From: Dolichospermum sp. DET69
Lineage (GTDB): Bacteria; Cyanobacteriota; Cyanobacteriia; Cyanobacteriales; Nostocaceae
Length of the DNA stretch: 64,000 nt
Reading direction: 5' to 3'
NCBI GenBank assembly: GCA_017355425.1
Contig: CP070233.1
Span: 4,559,501-4,623,500, forward strand
Made by a program: the position numbers and the translations under genes
Shown here: positions 44,926 to 54,700 of the stretch, one piece after another
Layout of the letters: each line of letters starts with the position of its first letter
How positions within the stretch are numbered: the stretch's first letter is position 1
Notes under the pieces: generated by a model
Databases searched by the model: none
Told to the model about the DNA's origin: nothing
Seen by the model: only the letters and a program-made list of their open reading frames with translations

Positions 44926-45333
44926 ATGTTTAAAACAGTTCTATTTCCCATTGATCAAAGTCGAGAAGCCAGAGAGGCCGCTGATATAGTTGCCAATATT
45001 GTGCAAACCTATGGCAGTCGCTTAATTCTGCTTTCGGTTGTTGAAGAGCCAGACTTAGAAGCACCTGCTACCAGTCCTATGGTGTCTCCAGAAGCAGTTG
45101 CCAAACTTTTAGAAAATGCCCAGGCTTTATTTTCTGGACAAGGAATCATCGCGGAATTACTAGAAAGACAAGGTAAACCAGCCTTTACTATCTGTGATGT
45201 GGCTGATGAAGTTGGGGCTGATTTAATTATTATGGGCTGTCGGGGACTAGGCTTAACTGACGAAGGTTCAACGGATAGCGTGACTACACGGGTGATTAAC
45301 CTTTCCCCTTGTCCTGTTTTGGTTGTTCCTTAA
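44926..45333 (+). CDS. Universal stress protein family
   Basis: UspA-like protein of 135 residues with the Rossmann-like fold start FKTVLFPIDQSREAREAA, the DLIIMGCRGLG segment near 103-113, and the C-terminal PCPVLVVP. The ATP-binding GxxG(9x)G(S/T) motif is altered (GCRGLGLTDEGSTDS), so nucleotide binding may be lost. The function is generally tolerance of stress. It is divergent from pgk, with both starts within 90 bp. Confidence 0.88.
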   Translation: MFKTVLFPIDQSREAREAADIVANIVQTYGSRLILLSVVEEPDLEAPATSPMVSPEAVAKLLENAQALFSGQGIIAELLERQGKPAFTICDVADEVGADLIIMGCRGLGLTDEGSTDSVTTRVINLSPCPVLVVP

Positions 45334-45380
45334 TTTAATAGACATCTGGTGAAAATTAAATCCGCGTCTTTCTGAACCCT

Positions 45381-45410
45381 TGTAGAGACGTTTCAGGTCA
45401 CGTCTCTACA
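45381..45410. terminator. TGTAGAGACGT hairpin
   Basis: Arms TGTAGAGACGT (45381-45391) and ACGTCTCTACA (45400-45410), followed by TTCTTTTTC. It lies between the convergent stress-protein and nitrilase genes. The motif is also a dispersed cyanobacterial repeat; a partial relative lies at about position 8-30. Confidence 0.65.
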
Positions 45411-45435
45411 TTCTTTTTCACAAGATGTCTATTGT

Positions 45436-46248
45436 CTAGAATACCCGATGCTGTAGGGATGGCATTTGCCGACGGACTTGTTCTAGTCTGGTAGGTTTAA
45501 TTTCGGCGATCGCTACTCCTGGTTTTTCGCCAGCGTCTGCTAAAATGACACCCCAAGGGTCAATAATCATAGCGTGTCCATGAGTTTGGCGACGGTCATA
45601 ATTAGTCCCAGTTTGAGCGGGAGCAATCACATAACAGGTATTTTCTATTGCTCTGGATTGTAGTAATACCTGCCAATGGTCTTTACCAGTAAAGGCTGTA
45701 AAAGCGGCGGGAACAAATAAAATATCTGCGCCCTGACTGGATAAATGGCGGTAGAGTTCAGGAAAGCGGACATCATAGCAAATAGAAAGGCCAATTTTCC
45801 CCAAGTCAGGGGAAGCATAAACAGCAGGTAATTCAAGTCCAGGCATGACGGTACTTGATTCCTGATAGGTATTACCATCAGGGACATTGACATCAAATAA
45901 ATGCACTTTTTGGTAACGGGCGAGTTCTTGACCGTTAGCACCTATGAGCAATGCTGTATTATGAACCTTACCGCTACTATCTACAGGGATAGGAAAGCCG
46001 CCGCCAAGAATGGTAATTTGAAAGCGTTGTGCCATTTTATGAAGAAATGTTTCCGTTGCTGCGGCAATCTCATTTCCTTGTGCTAGTTTATCTTTTTCTT
46101 CCCCCATAAAAGAAAAATTTTCTGGCAAACCCACCAACTCCGCACCCTGACGCACGGCCAAATCAATTAATTCTTCTGCTTGTACCAAATTTTTTTGCAA
46201 ATCAGGCACACTGGTCATTTGAATAGCGGCAGCTAAATAAGACTTCAT
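45436..46248 (-). CDS. Nitrilase-superfamily carbon-nitrogen hydrolase (Nit1/Nit2-like)
   Basis: Cytosolic amidase of 270 residues from ATG 46248 (MKSYLAAAIQMTSV); the open frame begins 25 codons upstream, but those residues precede the conserved beta-strand. The catalytic triad is E in GLPENFSFMG, K in YQKVHLFDVNVPDG and C in GLSICYDVRFPEL. It is most like Nit1-type deaminated-glutathione amidases, which repair a transamination by-product of glutathione. The match to Nit1 rather than other branches is a judgement from the KVHLFDV motif. Confidence 0.88.
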   Translation of the reverse strand: MKSYLAAAIQMTSVPDLQKNLVQAEELIDLAVRQGAELVGLPENFSFMGEEKDKLAQGNEIAAATETFLHKMAQRFQITILGGGFPIPVDSSGKVHNTALLIGANGQELARYQKVHLFDVNVPDGNTYQESSTVMPGLELPAVYASPDLGKIGLSICYDVRFPELYRHLSSQGADILFVPAAFTAFTGKDHWQVLLQSRAIENTCYVIAPAQTGTNYDRRQTHGHAMIIDPWGVILADAGEKPGVAIAEIKPTRLEQVRRQMPSLQHRVF

Positions 46249-46323
46249 AGATTCCAGAACAAACGGTAAATTTAGACAATGTAGATAATTAAATATATCG
46301 TTATCGGAGGGAACAGGGAACAC

Positions 46324-46586
46324 GGAACGGGGAACAGAGTTAAGAGTCTTTTTGTGGATGGTTTTTTAGGAACATTTCGTGTCTCAATTAACGTCTATAG
46401 CACTTACCTACAGCAAATTGTCATCAAACCTGGAACAAGAACCCCACCCCCAACCCCCTCCCCGCAAGCGATGAGGGGGCTAAGATGTACCTTATATGAT
46501 TGGAAATCGCTGTAAGTAGGGGCGCAGGGCCTGCGCCCAGTCAATGGTCAGGAGGCACGCCCTACGCCCAGTCAATGGTCATATTT
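46324..46586. repeat. Repeat-rich gap, GGGCGCAGGGCCTGCGCCC and others
   Basis: Contains a C-rich tract CCCCACCCCCAACCCCCTCC (about 46443), a hairpin GGGGCGCAGGGCCTGCGCCC at about 46519-46538 (also at 57664) and two copies of GCCCAGTCAATGGTCA (46535 and 46566). No gene. Also GGGAACAGGGAAC at about 46308-46320 at the edge. Confidence 0.6.
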
Positions 46587-49418
46587 TTACAAAAATCTTT
46601 TTTTCAAAGCTAATGGCAGATTTTTCGCCATTTCTAAACCTTCCACATTTTGCCAATTAGTTTTTTCATCCCAGCGGATATCACCAAAGGTATGATCACT
46701 AAAGATAGCACCCATAAAGTTCGCACCATCAAAGTTTGCACCGCGCAAATCCGCACCGCACAGATTAGCGCGACTCAAATCTACATCTTTGAGGTTTGCA
46801 CCAGATAGGTTAGCACGGCTAAGATTTGCACCACTCAGGTAAGTTTCTCCTAAATTCGCGGAGGTAAAATCTGCATTTCTCAAATCTGCACCAATAAAAT
46901 AGGCGCGGTTCAGGTTAGCATAGCTGAAATTTGCCCCACAAAGACTAGCACGGCTGAGGTCTGCTTCTGTTAAATCTGCGTAGCTTAAATTTATTTGTAA
47001 CAGACTTGCCCCCCGAAGATGAGCGCCACTGAGAAATTGACCAACTAAATTGCGGAAATTTTCACCCTGTAAACAATTACTGTAATGAATAATATTGTTT
47101 AATTGGTAGGTAAAATTGTTCGCTTCCGGTTGACCAGAGGGATAAAAAATTATATGCTCTTTGAGTACCTCATCTTCTTGGGCATAACGCTGGATAGCTA
47201 AAAGTAAAATCATCACATTTAACCCAGCATAAATATCTACTTGACGCTGACCTAATTGGTGAATACCAATATTTTGTAATTCTCGTAGCTTGGTTTGGGG
47301 TAAGGTTTCTTCAGCGGTATCAATAAATTTACCTTGACACCAACTGACATAAAAATCATTTAACCGTTTATATAGTTGTACCCAACGGAAATTGGGAACA
47401 GCAATCATCAAACCCATTAAATATTCAACTATTTCTTTGGTAAGAATCCCAAAACCTAGCAAATCATAAATTTGCCAATTCATTTCGGATTCATTGGTAA
47501 TTAATTCTTTACCAGATTCTGTATTACAATACTGTGTCCAGGCAGTGAGACTTAATTTCAAACTGTCAGCAAAGAGAAATTCACTAAAGCTTTGATGGCT
47601 AAATTTTACCCGATTATCTGACTCATGATCAGGATAAATATAAAAATCTGCTAAAGGTGTTTTGAAAATTTCATCCTTTATTAATTTTGCATCATCTTCA
47701 AGCTGAGATTTTAGCATTGATATTGCCGCAAATTCTCCACCTGACTGAGTTACAGCAACAGCAGCTTCTGTGAGAATATCTTTTAAATTTGGTAATTGAT
47801 CATGGAAATTAGGTGATGATTTGGAAATTAACCAATTTATTGCTTCTTGATAAATTAAAGCTGTAGCAGTTTTAGAATTATCCGTTAATAAATTATCAAT
47901 TACCAGTTGATCATCTCGATACATTCCCGCTAAAAAGTAAAGTAATAAAGGTTCACTGATTAATTCTTGAATAATTGCCGGACATTTTTGATTAACTAGA
48001 AACTCCTGTAAATCTGTATTTTTTCCGTAATTAGCTGGTAAAGATTGCCATCTTTCTAGCCATTTTTCCTGTTGCTGTTGATCTAAAGGCAGAATTTCTA
48101 CTCTTTCTAAATTTGTGGGTAAATTAGAGATAATTGATAAAGGGATAATATCACTGGTAATTAATACTCTATGTCCCATTCTTTCGTCATTTTTACATTG
48201 TTGCTGAAATTCAGCAACTTGTTGGATAAACTTCTCTAAATTCTCACTATTTCTAGACACAATTGATAATTCATCCCAACCATCAAAGATAAAAATAAAG
48301 CGATTATTTTTATTTCTTAACCAGTTATGATCACCGCGAGTAAAGCTAATATCTAAATTTGCAGTTAATGTTTCTGATAGCTGAGATGATAAAGTTTTAA
48401 TATCTTTAACATTAATTAAAATTGGTGTCCAGAAAGGATGTAAATGTTGTCTAATCCAATCTGCGAATATTTTGCAAAAAACACTTTTACCTCTGCCTAT
48501 TTTTCCTTGGATAAATATAACTTTCTCCAAGTTATTTTCAGCGAGGATATTTTTCTTAACCCATGCTTCTAAATCACAAGATTCAGCATTAATATTTATT
48601 TGCCCATATTTATTGACAGGTTTAGCTTTGAGGGGAATATAAATATCTTTAAATGAGCAAGTTTGATCAAAAACCGGATCTAATGCTTGAGTAGCAATGT
48701 GATTTGTGAGATATTCCTGAATATTTTGAATGTTCTGTTGTTCTGTTTCCCATTTATCTCGACAATTTTCCATCACTGTTTGGATATCATCACCTAAATC
48801 CATCAAAGCTTTAATAATATATATATTAGTATTTCCTGCAATTCTTTTTGCTAAAAGTCTGGCTGGATATTTGCTAAGATAGGGGGATGTTAATCTTGTG
48901 GATAATAGGTTATTAAATGCGCCTGCTAATTCAGATTTCTGAAAACATTCAATTGTCTGCATAGCAGTTTGTTCATCTAATTCAATATTATTGATGGTTT
49001 CTAATATGGTTACTAATTCTGCATTTCCATCGAAATTATCATAATTTAAGGAAGGATATAAAGATAAAATATCACGGATACTTTCTAAGTAAGCCGCTTG
49101 ACTAATAATAGATATATAGTCTTCTAAAGTAGGAGCTTGTTGAGAAATATCACGATAAGATTTCAGGAAAGCTATTCCCAGAGATAAAAATGATAATTCT
49201 CCATTTATTACCTGGGTTAAGGGTGAACATAACACATCTAATAAAGAAGATGAATTTTGCAGTAACAGTTGTAAAACTTCTAAATTAGCACCTTGTTCTT
49301 TAATGCTTGTTGCTGCTTCTAAAACTGCTTTACCAGTTTCCTGGGTTGTATTTATACTTTCTTCTACTGAGAAAGATTGACGAAACTGATACCAAATATT
49401 TGATAGGGATTTTTTCAT
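46587..49418 (-). CDS. NACHT NTPase with pentapeptide repeats
   Basis: Large protein of 943 residues. A helical N-terminus (about 1-260) is followed by a NACHT ATPase with Walker A IQGKIGRGKSVF (about 302-313) and Walker B FIFIFDGWDEL (about 375). Helical repeats lead to a run of pentapeptide repeats at about 795-905 (ADLTEADLSRASLCGANFSY and more), then a short tail with FGDIRWDEKTNW. NACHT proteins are STAND-type signal switches, and cyanobacterial and bacterial versions can act in phage defence; its trigger is unknown. It is a stand-alone gene of normal length. Confidence 0.88.
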   Translation of the reverse strand: MKKSLSNIWYQFRQSFSVEESINTTQETGKAVLEAATSIKEQGANLEVLQLLLQNSSSLLDVLCSPLTQVINGELSFLSLGIAFLKSYRDISQQAPTLEDYISIISQAAYLESIRDILSLYPSLNYDNFDGNAELVTILETINNIELDEQTAMQTIECFQKSELAGAFNNLLSTRLTSPYLSKYPARLLAKRIAGNTNIYIIKALMDLGDDIQTVMENCRDKWETEQQNIQNIQEYLTNHIATQALDPVFDQTCSFKDIYIPLKAKPVNKYGQININAESCDLEAWVKKNILAENNLEKVIFIQGKIGRGKSVFCKIFADWIRQHLHPFWTPILINVKDIKTLSSQLSETLTANLDISFTRGDHNWLRNKNNRFIFIFDGWDELSIVSRNSENLEKFIQQVAEFQQQCKNDERMGHRVLITSDIIPLSIISNLPTNLERVEILPLDQQQQEKWLERWQSLPANYGKNTDLQEFLVNQKCPAIIQELISEPLLLYFLAGMYRDDQLVIDNLLTDNSKTATALIYQEAINWLISKSSPNFHDQLPNLKDILTEAAVAVTQSGGEFAAISMLKSQLEDDAKLIKDEIFKTPLADFYIYPDHESDNRVKFSHQSFSEFLFADSLKLSLTAWTQYCNTESGKELITNESEMNWQIYDLLGFGILTKEIVEYLMGLMIAVPNFRWVQLYKRLNDFYVSWCQGKFIDTAEETLPQTKLRELQNIGIHQLGQRQVDIYAGLNVMILLLAIQRYAQEDEVLKEHIIFYPSGQPEANNFTYQLNNIIHYSNCLQGENFRNLVGQFLSGAHLRGASLLQINLSYADLTEADLSRASLCGANFSYANLNRAYFIGADLRNADFTSANLGETYLSGANLSRANLSGANLKDVDLSRANLCGADLRGANFDGANFMGAIFSDHTFGDIRWDEKTNWQNVEGLEMAKNLPLALKKRFL

Positions 49419-49558
49419 ACTAACTTTTTATCGCTACTCAAATTACTTAAAAATCTAATTTCTAGGTTAACAGTAATCACTTGTGAATATGGCTATATCT
49501 AAAATCTTTGCAAGAAAAATTTACACCACAAACCTATAGTAACGGTATAATTACGGTA

Positions 49559-50212
49559 TTATTCTTTAGAATTACGATTAATCCAAATGCCTCTCATTCC
49601 TGCTGCTTTAGCACCTTGATAGTCATCTATCATACTATCACCGATGTGCCATGCGTCTTCTGGGGAACATTTATGCTTGTTTAAAGCAATTTTAAAAATT
49701 TCTGGATCTGGTTTAGCAGCACGGACTTGAGTAGAAATGGTAATAGAAGCAAAGTATTCTCTAAGTCCCAAACCTTGTAAGACTAAATACAGACGGGAAT
49801 CAAAATTAGATAATACTCCTAATTCAATTCCTAAGCGTCGCCAGTTCATTAAAGCTAGGGTGACATCAGGATAAACATACCAAGGATCGGGAGTACCAAA
49901 GTGGATATAAAGTTCGGTAAAAAAAGCCGGAAAATCGACAAATTCTGGAAGAACACCGGCACATTCAAAGGTATTTAAAGCAATAATTCGCCACCAATCA
50001 TATTCACGCTGGGGAATATCTTTGATATCTGCATCAAGAAATATTGGCGGTGGTGATGCTTTAAAGCTTTTAAAAAAGTTTTTATTTAAAACTTCAGGGG
50101 AAACGGAAACGCCAAAATCTGCGGCTATTTGACTATAAATTTCACCAACACTTCCTTTAACACCAAATAATGTCCCAACAGCATCAACAAAAATAACTTT
50201 AGGCTTTTTCAT
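49559..50212 (-). CDS. HAD-superfamily hydrolase, subfamily IA
   Basis: Cytosolic phosphatase-like protein of 217 residues. Motif I is VIFVDAVGTLFGVKG: the nucleophile Asp is present but the usual second Asp (DxD) is Val (DAV-G-T), as in HDHD3/REG-2-like HADs where DxxGTL is common. Motif II is GVLSNFDSRL, the Lys lies in AAKPDPEIF and motif IV is WHIGDSMIDDYQGAKAAG. It acts on small phosphate esters; the substrate is unknown. The palindrome at 50240 separates it from the upstream NADH dehydrogenase gene. Confidence 0.88.
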   Translation of the reverse strand: MKKPKVIFVDAVGTLFGVKGSVGEIYSQIAADFGVSVSPEVLNKNFFKSFKASPPPIFLDADIKDIPQREYDWWRIIALNTFECAGVLPEFVDFPAFFTELYIHFGTPDPWYVYPDVTLALMNWRRLGIELGVLSNFDSRLYLVLQGLGLREYFASITISTQVRAAKPDPEIFKIALNKHKCSPEDAWHIGDSMIDDYQGAKAAGMRGIWINRNSKE

Positions 50213-50239
50213 ATTAATTTTAAATTATCGTGGTTTTCA

Positions 50240-50270
50240 GATCCCCGACTTCTTAAAGAAGTCGGGGATC
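50240..50270. terminator. 31-bp palindrome family, copy 5
   Basis: Identical arms, 11 bp after the stop of the 50282 gene (reverse strand) and just upstream of the HAD gene. It probably terminates the NADH dehydrogenase transcript. Confidence 0.75.
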
Positions 50271-50281
50271 TTTAATTTAAC

Positions 50282-51475
50282 TTACTTAGAAACGGCTTCT
50301 ATTATAGGGCTAACTAACCAATTAAAACCGACTTTCAATTGATGATTTAACGTGGGTAAACGATACAGATAAGCTAGACGACGGGCTAGGTATGCAAAAG
50401 AACCATCTAATTGCACACCTAAACCTGTGAGGGTGGCGTTATCTATTCCCAAAGCCATCATTTCTCCCAATGGTTGATAGCGGAAGGGAAGCAGGGGGCG
50501 ATTGGTGATAGTAGCCCAGATGTTCCATGCGGTATAATCGGCTTGTTGGAAAGCAACTTGGGCGGTTGCGGGGACTTGTTTTCCTTCTGCGTCGAGAGAG
50601 TCGGCTAAATCTCCTAAAGCAAAGATTTCGGGATGTTCTAAAACCTGTAATTGGGGTGTGGTGGTGATTTTTCCTTGCTGATTTTGCTTGACTGGTAAGC
50701 TTTTCACCACTGGGGAAACTTTTGTTCCCACTGTCCAAATGACTAAATCTACGGGAATGGTGTCTATTTGATTTTTATACTCTAGAGAGATGCTATCTTG
50801 ATCAATTGCTGCTACTTTGGTTTCTAGGTCAATAAATACGCCTTTGCTATCTAAGGCTTTTTTGGCAGCTTCACGGTTAAATTCTGGGGAAGTTTGTAAA
50901 ATTTGATCACTGCGTTCAATCAAGCGGAAACGTCCTTTTTCACCAACCCTATCTGCTAGTTTACAGGCTAATTCTACGCCACTGTAACCCGCACCAACTA
51001 TGGCGACACGGATTTTTTCTGGATTTGTGGTTTCGAGAATTCGCAGCCGTTCTTCTAATTTGTAGGCATCAGTAATGGTACGGAAGGGGTAGGCGTGGGT
51101 AGCTGCACCGGGAACTAAGTCTAGGGGTGTTTCGCCACCTAATGCTAAGACTAAGCGATCATAATTCAGTTCTGATTTATCTGCTAATTGGACTGTTTGT
51201 TTGTTGATATCTATGGCGGAAACAGCGGCTTGGTGGAATTGGATACCTGTTCCTTGAAGTAGTTCTGAGTAAGGTGGGGCGATTTCCCAGGTTTGAAGTT
51301 CTCTGGTCAGGAGTTCGTAAAGTAGGGGAGAAAAGACAAAGCGATCGCTCTGATCTACTAAAATAATCTCAGGTTTAGGTGTAGATTCCCACGGTAATTG
51401 GCTTAAACGCAGGGCGGTGTAGAGTCCACCGAAGCCACCACCTAGTATACAAATTTTTGTAGTTGGTTGAGTCAT
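50282..51475 (-). CDS. Type II NAD(P)H dehydrogenase-like FAD oxidoreductase
   Basis: Two-dinucleotide-binding flavoprotein of 397 residues. The FAD site ILGGGFGGLYTALRL is at residues 9-23, the NAD(P) site VAIVGAGYSGVELACKL near 157, and the second FAD motif ALGDLADS near 295. It resembles Ndb-type NDH-2, which passes electrons from NAD(P)H to quinone without pumping protons. The C-terminal hydrophobic stretch is modest, so membrane attachment is probably peripheral. It could also belong to demethylphylloquinone reductases (NdbB), which are close relatives in cyanobacteria. Confidence 0.85.
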   Translation of the reverse strand: MTQPTTKICILGGGFGGLYTALRLSQLPWESTPKPEIILVDQSDRFVFSPLLYELLTRELQTWEIAPPYSELLQGTGIQFHQAAVSAIDINKQTVQLADKSELNYDRLVLALGGETPLDLVPGAATHAYPFRTITDAYKLEERLRILETTNPEKIRVAIVGAGYSGVELACKLADRVGEKGRFRLIERSDQILQTSPEFNREAAKKALDSKGVFIDLETKVAAIDQDSISLEYKNQIDTIPVDLVIWTVGTKVSPVVKSLPVKQNQQGKITTTPQLQVLEHPEIFALGDLADSLDAEGKQVPATAQVAFQQADYTAWNIWATITNRPLLPFRYQPLGEMMALGIDNATLTGLGVQLDGSFAYLARRLAYLYRLPTLNHQLKVGFNWLVSPIIEAVSK

Positions 51476-51708
51476 AGTTTTTTTGAGCAGTTAAATTTCG
51501 GTCAGATGTTTCTTTTATTGTAATGTTTTATTACGGTTTGTTGCTATTAACCAATAATTCTGATAATCGCCTTTATGCAAATTATGACATTTTTAACAGC
51601 TGAAATAATATTTTAGGTGTTGCTGATTAGAAGTATGATTTTGTTTCACGCAGAGGCGCAGAGTCACGGAGAGTAAGAGTTGAAAATCATTTATTTTTCA
51701 ATGATAAG

Positions 51709-52839
51709 TTACATAGTTCCTAATACGAATTCTCCTTCATTAACAGAGTTATTTATTGATATATTGTAAACCAAACCTGATTTTTCTGCATGAACATGAA
51801 TAGTTGTGGGTAATTCACCTATTTTATTGAAAGTGAGAACCTGATATAGCAAATCTCCCTCCTTGACTGAAGTACCTAATATAGCTTTAGATAAAATCAT
51901 TCCTCCTACGGGACTCCAATATTTTTTAATTTGACTGAGTAAACGAAAACTAGTTTGATGAGATATGGTTTCTGATTTGGTTAAATCCTGGATTGCTAAA
52001 ATACCTTTGTGATTTAAATAGTTTTTAATTCCGCGCACTCCTTTAGATACTGAATCTGGATTTATTTGCATTCCCGTTCCTAATTCTAAAGTCCATGCTT
52101 CTATATCAAATCTCATTTTTTCTCCGGTTAATTTTAACAAAGTTTTCTCTAAAGCTAACCAGGGTTTGATAAATGATTCATCAAAAGCATCACCATCATA
52201 TTGATCAAATAAAATGCCATAATCAAGGAGAAATAAATTAGCATCATCTTCTCGATTTTGGAAATAATAAAGGTATTCTATTCCTTCTCCAGTGTGACTA
52301 TGTAAATCAATTACGTAGTCTGCATCTAAATACAGAGATTGCAGCTTATAACGATATTTATCAGTTAATTGGACACTGCTAGGGGCATTTATTTTATCTA
52401 AAATACGATGAAAACTAGTTTGAATTTTTTGGTAAAAGTTATATTTAATTGTATCTATATCAAAACCAATTTGAGAACTAGCAAATTCTTCTATATCATG
52501 ACATTTTTTTTCATAATCCCAAAAAATTCTATTCCAGTCTTTACCATCATAAATATTAAATCTACCTGTGGAAAAGTTATGAGTTCGCTGGTTAACAGCT
52601 AAAGGATTACAAACAGGTACAAGCCAAATTTCTCCTATTAACTGAGTATTATTTAATGATATTAAAAAATCAATGATTTGGTAAATGACAGCATTACCAA
52701 CAATTTCCGCACCGTGTAAGTTAGATTGGATATATACTTTTTTACCAGATTTAGCACCAATAAATTTATATACCTGGAGAGAAAGAAACTCCCCAGAAGC
52801 AAGTTGAAAAAGGGGAATAGTTGCAATAGTGGGAATCAT
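51709..52839 (-). CDS. Succinylglutamate desuccinylase/aspartoacylase-family protein
   Basis: Zinc carboxypeptidase-like (M14-type) protein of 376 residues. The Zn ligands lie in QSNLHGAEIVGNAV (HxxE, about 38-41) and VIDLHSHTGEG (His about 178), with the catalytic Glu probably in EAWTLELGTG (about 248). The C-terminal beta-domain (VHAEKSGLVYNISINNSVNEG) is usual for the family. It removes an acyl or amino-acid group; the substrate is unknown. It stands alone, and a GCGCAGAGTCACGGAGAG-type repeat lies beyond its 3' end at about 51658. Confidence 0.82.
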   Translation of the reverse strand: MIPTIATIPLFQLASGEFLSLQVYKFIGAKSGKKVYIQSNLHGAEIVGNAVIYQIIDFLISLNNTQLIGEIWLVPVCNPLAVNQRTHNFSTGRFNIYDGKDWNRIFWDYEKKCHDIEEFASSQIGFDIDTIKYNFYQKIQTSFHRILDKINAPSSVQLTDKYRYKLQSLYLDADYVIDLHSHTGEGIEYLYYFQNREDDANLFLLDYGILFDQYDGDAFDESFIKPWLALEKTLLKLTGEKMRFDIEAWTLELGTGMQINPDSVSKGVRGIKNYLNHKGILAIQDLTKSETISHQTSFRLLSQIKKYWSPVGGMILSKAILGTSVKEGDLLYQVLTFNKIGELPTTIHVHAEKSGLVYNISINNSVNEGEFVLGTM

Positions 52840-52929
52840 AAATCAAATCCCTAGTCAAACTAATAAACAGTTTACTACAAAATCCTAATTATTGAATTAG
52901 TTTTGTCTAACTATCTTGAGAATAAATGT

Positions 52930-54378
52930 CTAATTTATTTCAGATAAAGTTTTAAATTGTTTCTCACTAATACGTCCTGCTGCATATAAAGTTTCTGTAA
53001 TTTCAGAAATTGTTAAAACTGCGTGTGCTTGATAACCATTTTCTCGCAATCTGTCTTTTACACCTTGTTCATGGTCCATAAATACTACAATATCATTGAC
53101 ATTTAATCCTGCATATTTTAACTTTTCTGCTCCTTCCATTACGCTTTTACCACTGATCAAAATATCATCAACAATGACAACAACTTCTCCAGGATTAAAA
53201 TTACCTTCAATTACCTTGCGGGTTCCGTGTGCTTTTACTTCTTTGCGGGGAAAAATCATCGGGGAATTTAGATGTAATGATAATCCAGTAGCAGTGGGTA
53301 AAGAACCATAAGGAATACCGGCTATTCTATCATAAGTTAGGTCTTTGAGAATCTCTGCATAAGCAATTACTATCTGATGAAATATTTGGGGATTGGAAAT
53401 GATTTTGCGGAGGTCTATATAATAGGGAAACGTAGCTCCAGAAGCTTGGACAAATTCACCAAACATGATACAACCAATGTCATAAAGTTGTAGAATTAAA
53501 TCTAAAAGCGGGTGTTTATTTAACAAACAAACATCGGAAAACCAGACGAAACAAGTGGAGTTTTCTTGGGAAATTTCAGTTCTGAGATGATTAATTTCCG
53601 CCCTTAAAGATTGCAGTTGTGTACATAGATTTTCACTTCCTAACATATCTTGAGAAACGGGAAGAAGTAACCCATCACCATTATAATTTAATCCCGCTGA
53701 TAGCAAATTTTTAAGATTACCACCTTCAGACCAAATACTGCGGGCTAAAATTACTCTTTCTGGTGCTTCTTTGCGAATTTTTGCTAAAATATTTGGCTGA
53801 ATAGTTCCTACTTCTAAACCCAGTTGTTCAGGTGTTCCCCAGTTTTTTGCTTCTTTAACTACTTGTAAATAAAAAGGGGATTCCGCTGTAGGGTATTGCT
53901 GCAAAATCACTGCACCTGGATTAGAAGTTGTACACAAAATAAAAACGGCTTTATCGGGATAAACTAAAAAGGGTGCTACGTGATCTTGTCCTGCATAAGG
54001 ACTCAATGTAATCGCATCAATTTGCCATTCTTCAAAAACAGTTTTAGCGAAAATTGTACTAGTATTAAGATCGCTATGTTTGGCATCTAATATAATCGGA
54101 ATATGGGCAGGAATAGCTTTTAAAGTTTTTTCTAATAATTCCCATCCTGGAATACCTAAAGCTGCGTAAAATCCCAGAGTTGGTTTATAGGCACATACTA
54201 AATCACTGGTTTGGGAAATAGTAAATTCTAACCAATTCCACAGACTATGAATCATACTTTTGGGATCTGATTTCTGGGAATATCGTTCAGGGAGCATTTC
54301 TGGATTAGGATCTAGTCCTACAAATAGCAAACTCTGATTTTGAGCGATCGCCCCATTCAATTTATCGTAAAATTTCAT
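52930..54378 (-). CDS. pyrF: OMP decarboxylase-OPRT fusion
   Basis: A 482-residue fusion from ATG 54378, 4 bases after an AGGAGA ribosome site. Residues about 1-270 are OMP decarboxylase of the bacterial subfamily 2 type (LFVGLDPNPEMLP; catalytic ILDAKHSDLNTSTIFA; LSPYAGQDHVAPF; RSIWSEGGN). Residues about 290-482 are an OPRT-like domain with PRPP loop VVIVDDILISGKSVMEG. It would make OMP and convert it to UMP. A separate pyrE exists at 18574, so the OPRT half may be redundant, regulatory or specialised. Confidence 0.9.
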   Translation of the reverse strand: MKFYDKLNGAIAQNQSLLFVGLDPNPEMLPERYSQKSDPKSMIHSLWNWLEFTISQTSDLVCAYKPTLGFYAALGIPGWELLEKTLKAIPAHIPIILDAKHSDLNTSTIFAKTVFEEWQIDAITLSPYAGQDHVAPFLVYPDKAVFILCTTSNPGAVILQQYPTAESPFYLQVVKEAKNWGTPEQLGLEVGTIQPNILAKIRKEAPERVILARSIWSEGGNLKNLLSAGLNYNGDGLLLPVSQDMLGSENLCTQLQSLRAEINHLRTEISQENSTCFVWFSDVCLLNKHPLLDLILQLYDIGCIMFGEFVQASGATFPYYIDLRKIISNPQIFHQIVIAYAEILKDLTYDRIAGIPYGSLPTATGLSLHLNSPMIFPRKEVKAHGTRKVIEGNFNPGEVVVIVDDILISGKSVMEGAEKLKYAGLNVNDIVVFMDHEQGVKDRLRENGYQAHAVLTISEITETLYAAGRISEKQFKTLSEIN

Positions 54379-54393
54379 AAGTTCTCCTAGCAA

Positions 54394-54567
54394 TATTTTA
54401 ACTTTAAGGCACTTACTAAAATACTAACTCGTTTTCTCTACCATCATATCATTAATGGTAACATGATTATCCGTATATACGTTAATCTGAGGTTAATATT
54501 ATACTTGAGAAGGTCATAACTTGCGTTTTCACATCCATATATCCCCTTTAAGCAAAAGCTCAAATTG
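54394..54567. other. Intergenic region upstream of pyrF
   Basis: AT-rich sequence holding the pyrF promoter; no clear boxes could be assigned. No gene. Confidence 0.35.
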
Positions 54568-54700
54568 TCACCTTGCAAAGTATATCATTCCCTCCCATTT
54601 TGCTAAAATCTTATCACTAATTCTCGGTACTTTATCTACATCTTGTAAAGAAGTAAACTTTTGCTATTGACGGGCTATAATTATCCTTGGAGCTAACTTC
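54568..54700 (-). pseudogene. Detached HhH (ComEA-like) tail of the PLD gene
   Basis: After the PLD stop at 54701 the minus strand still encodes a helix-hairpin-helix second half in a shifted frame: KLAPRIIIARQ, a TAG, then KFTSLQDVDKVPRISDKIL and a final TGA at 54568. Inserting two bases near TCCTGGTCGGTAAG would restore LPGIGKKLA. So a 2-base deletion plus one nonsense change separate this tail from the gene. Confidence 0.75.
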
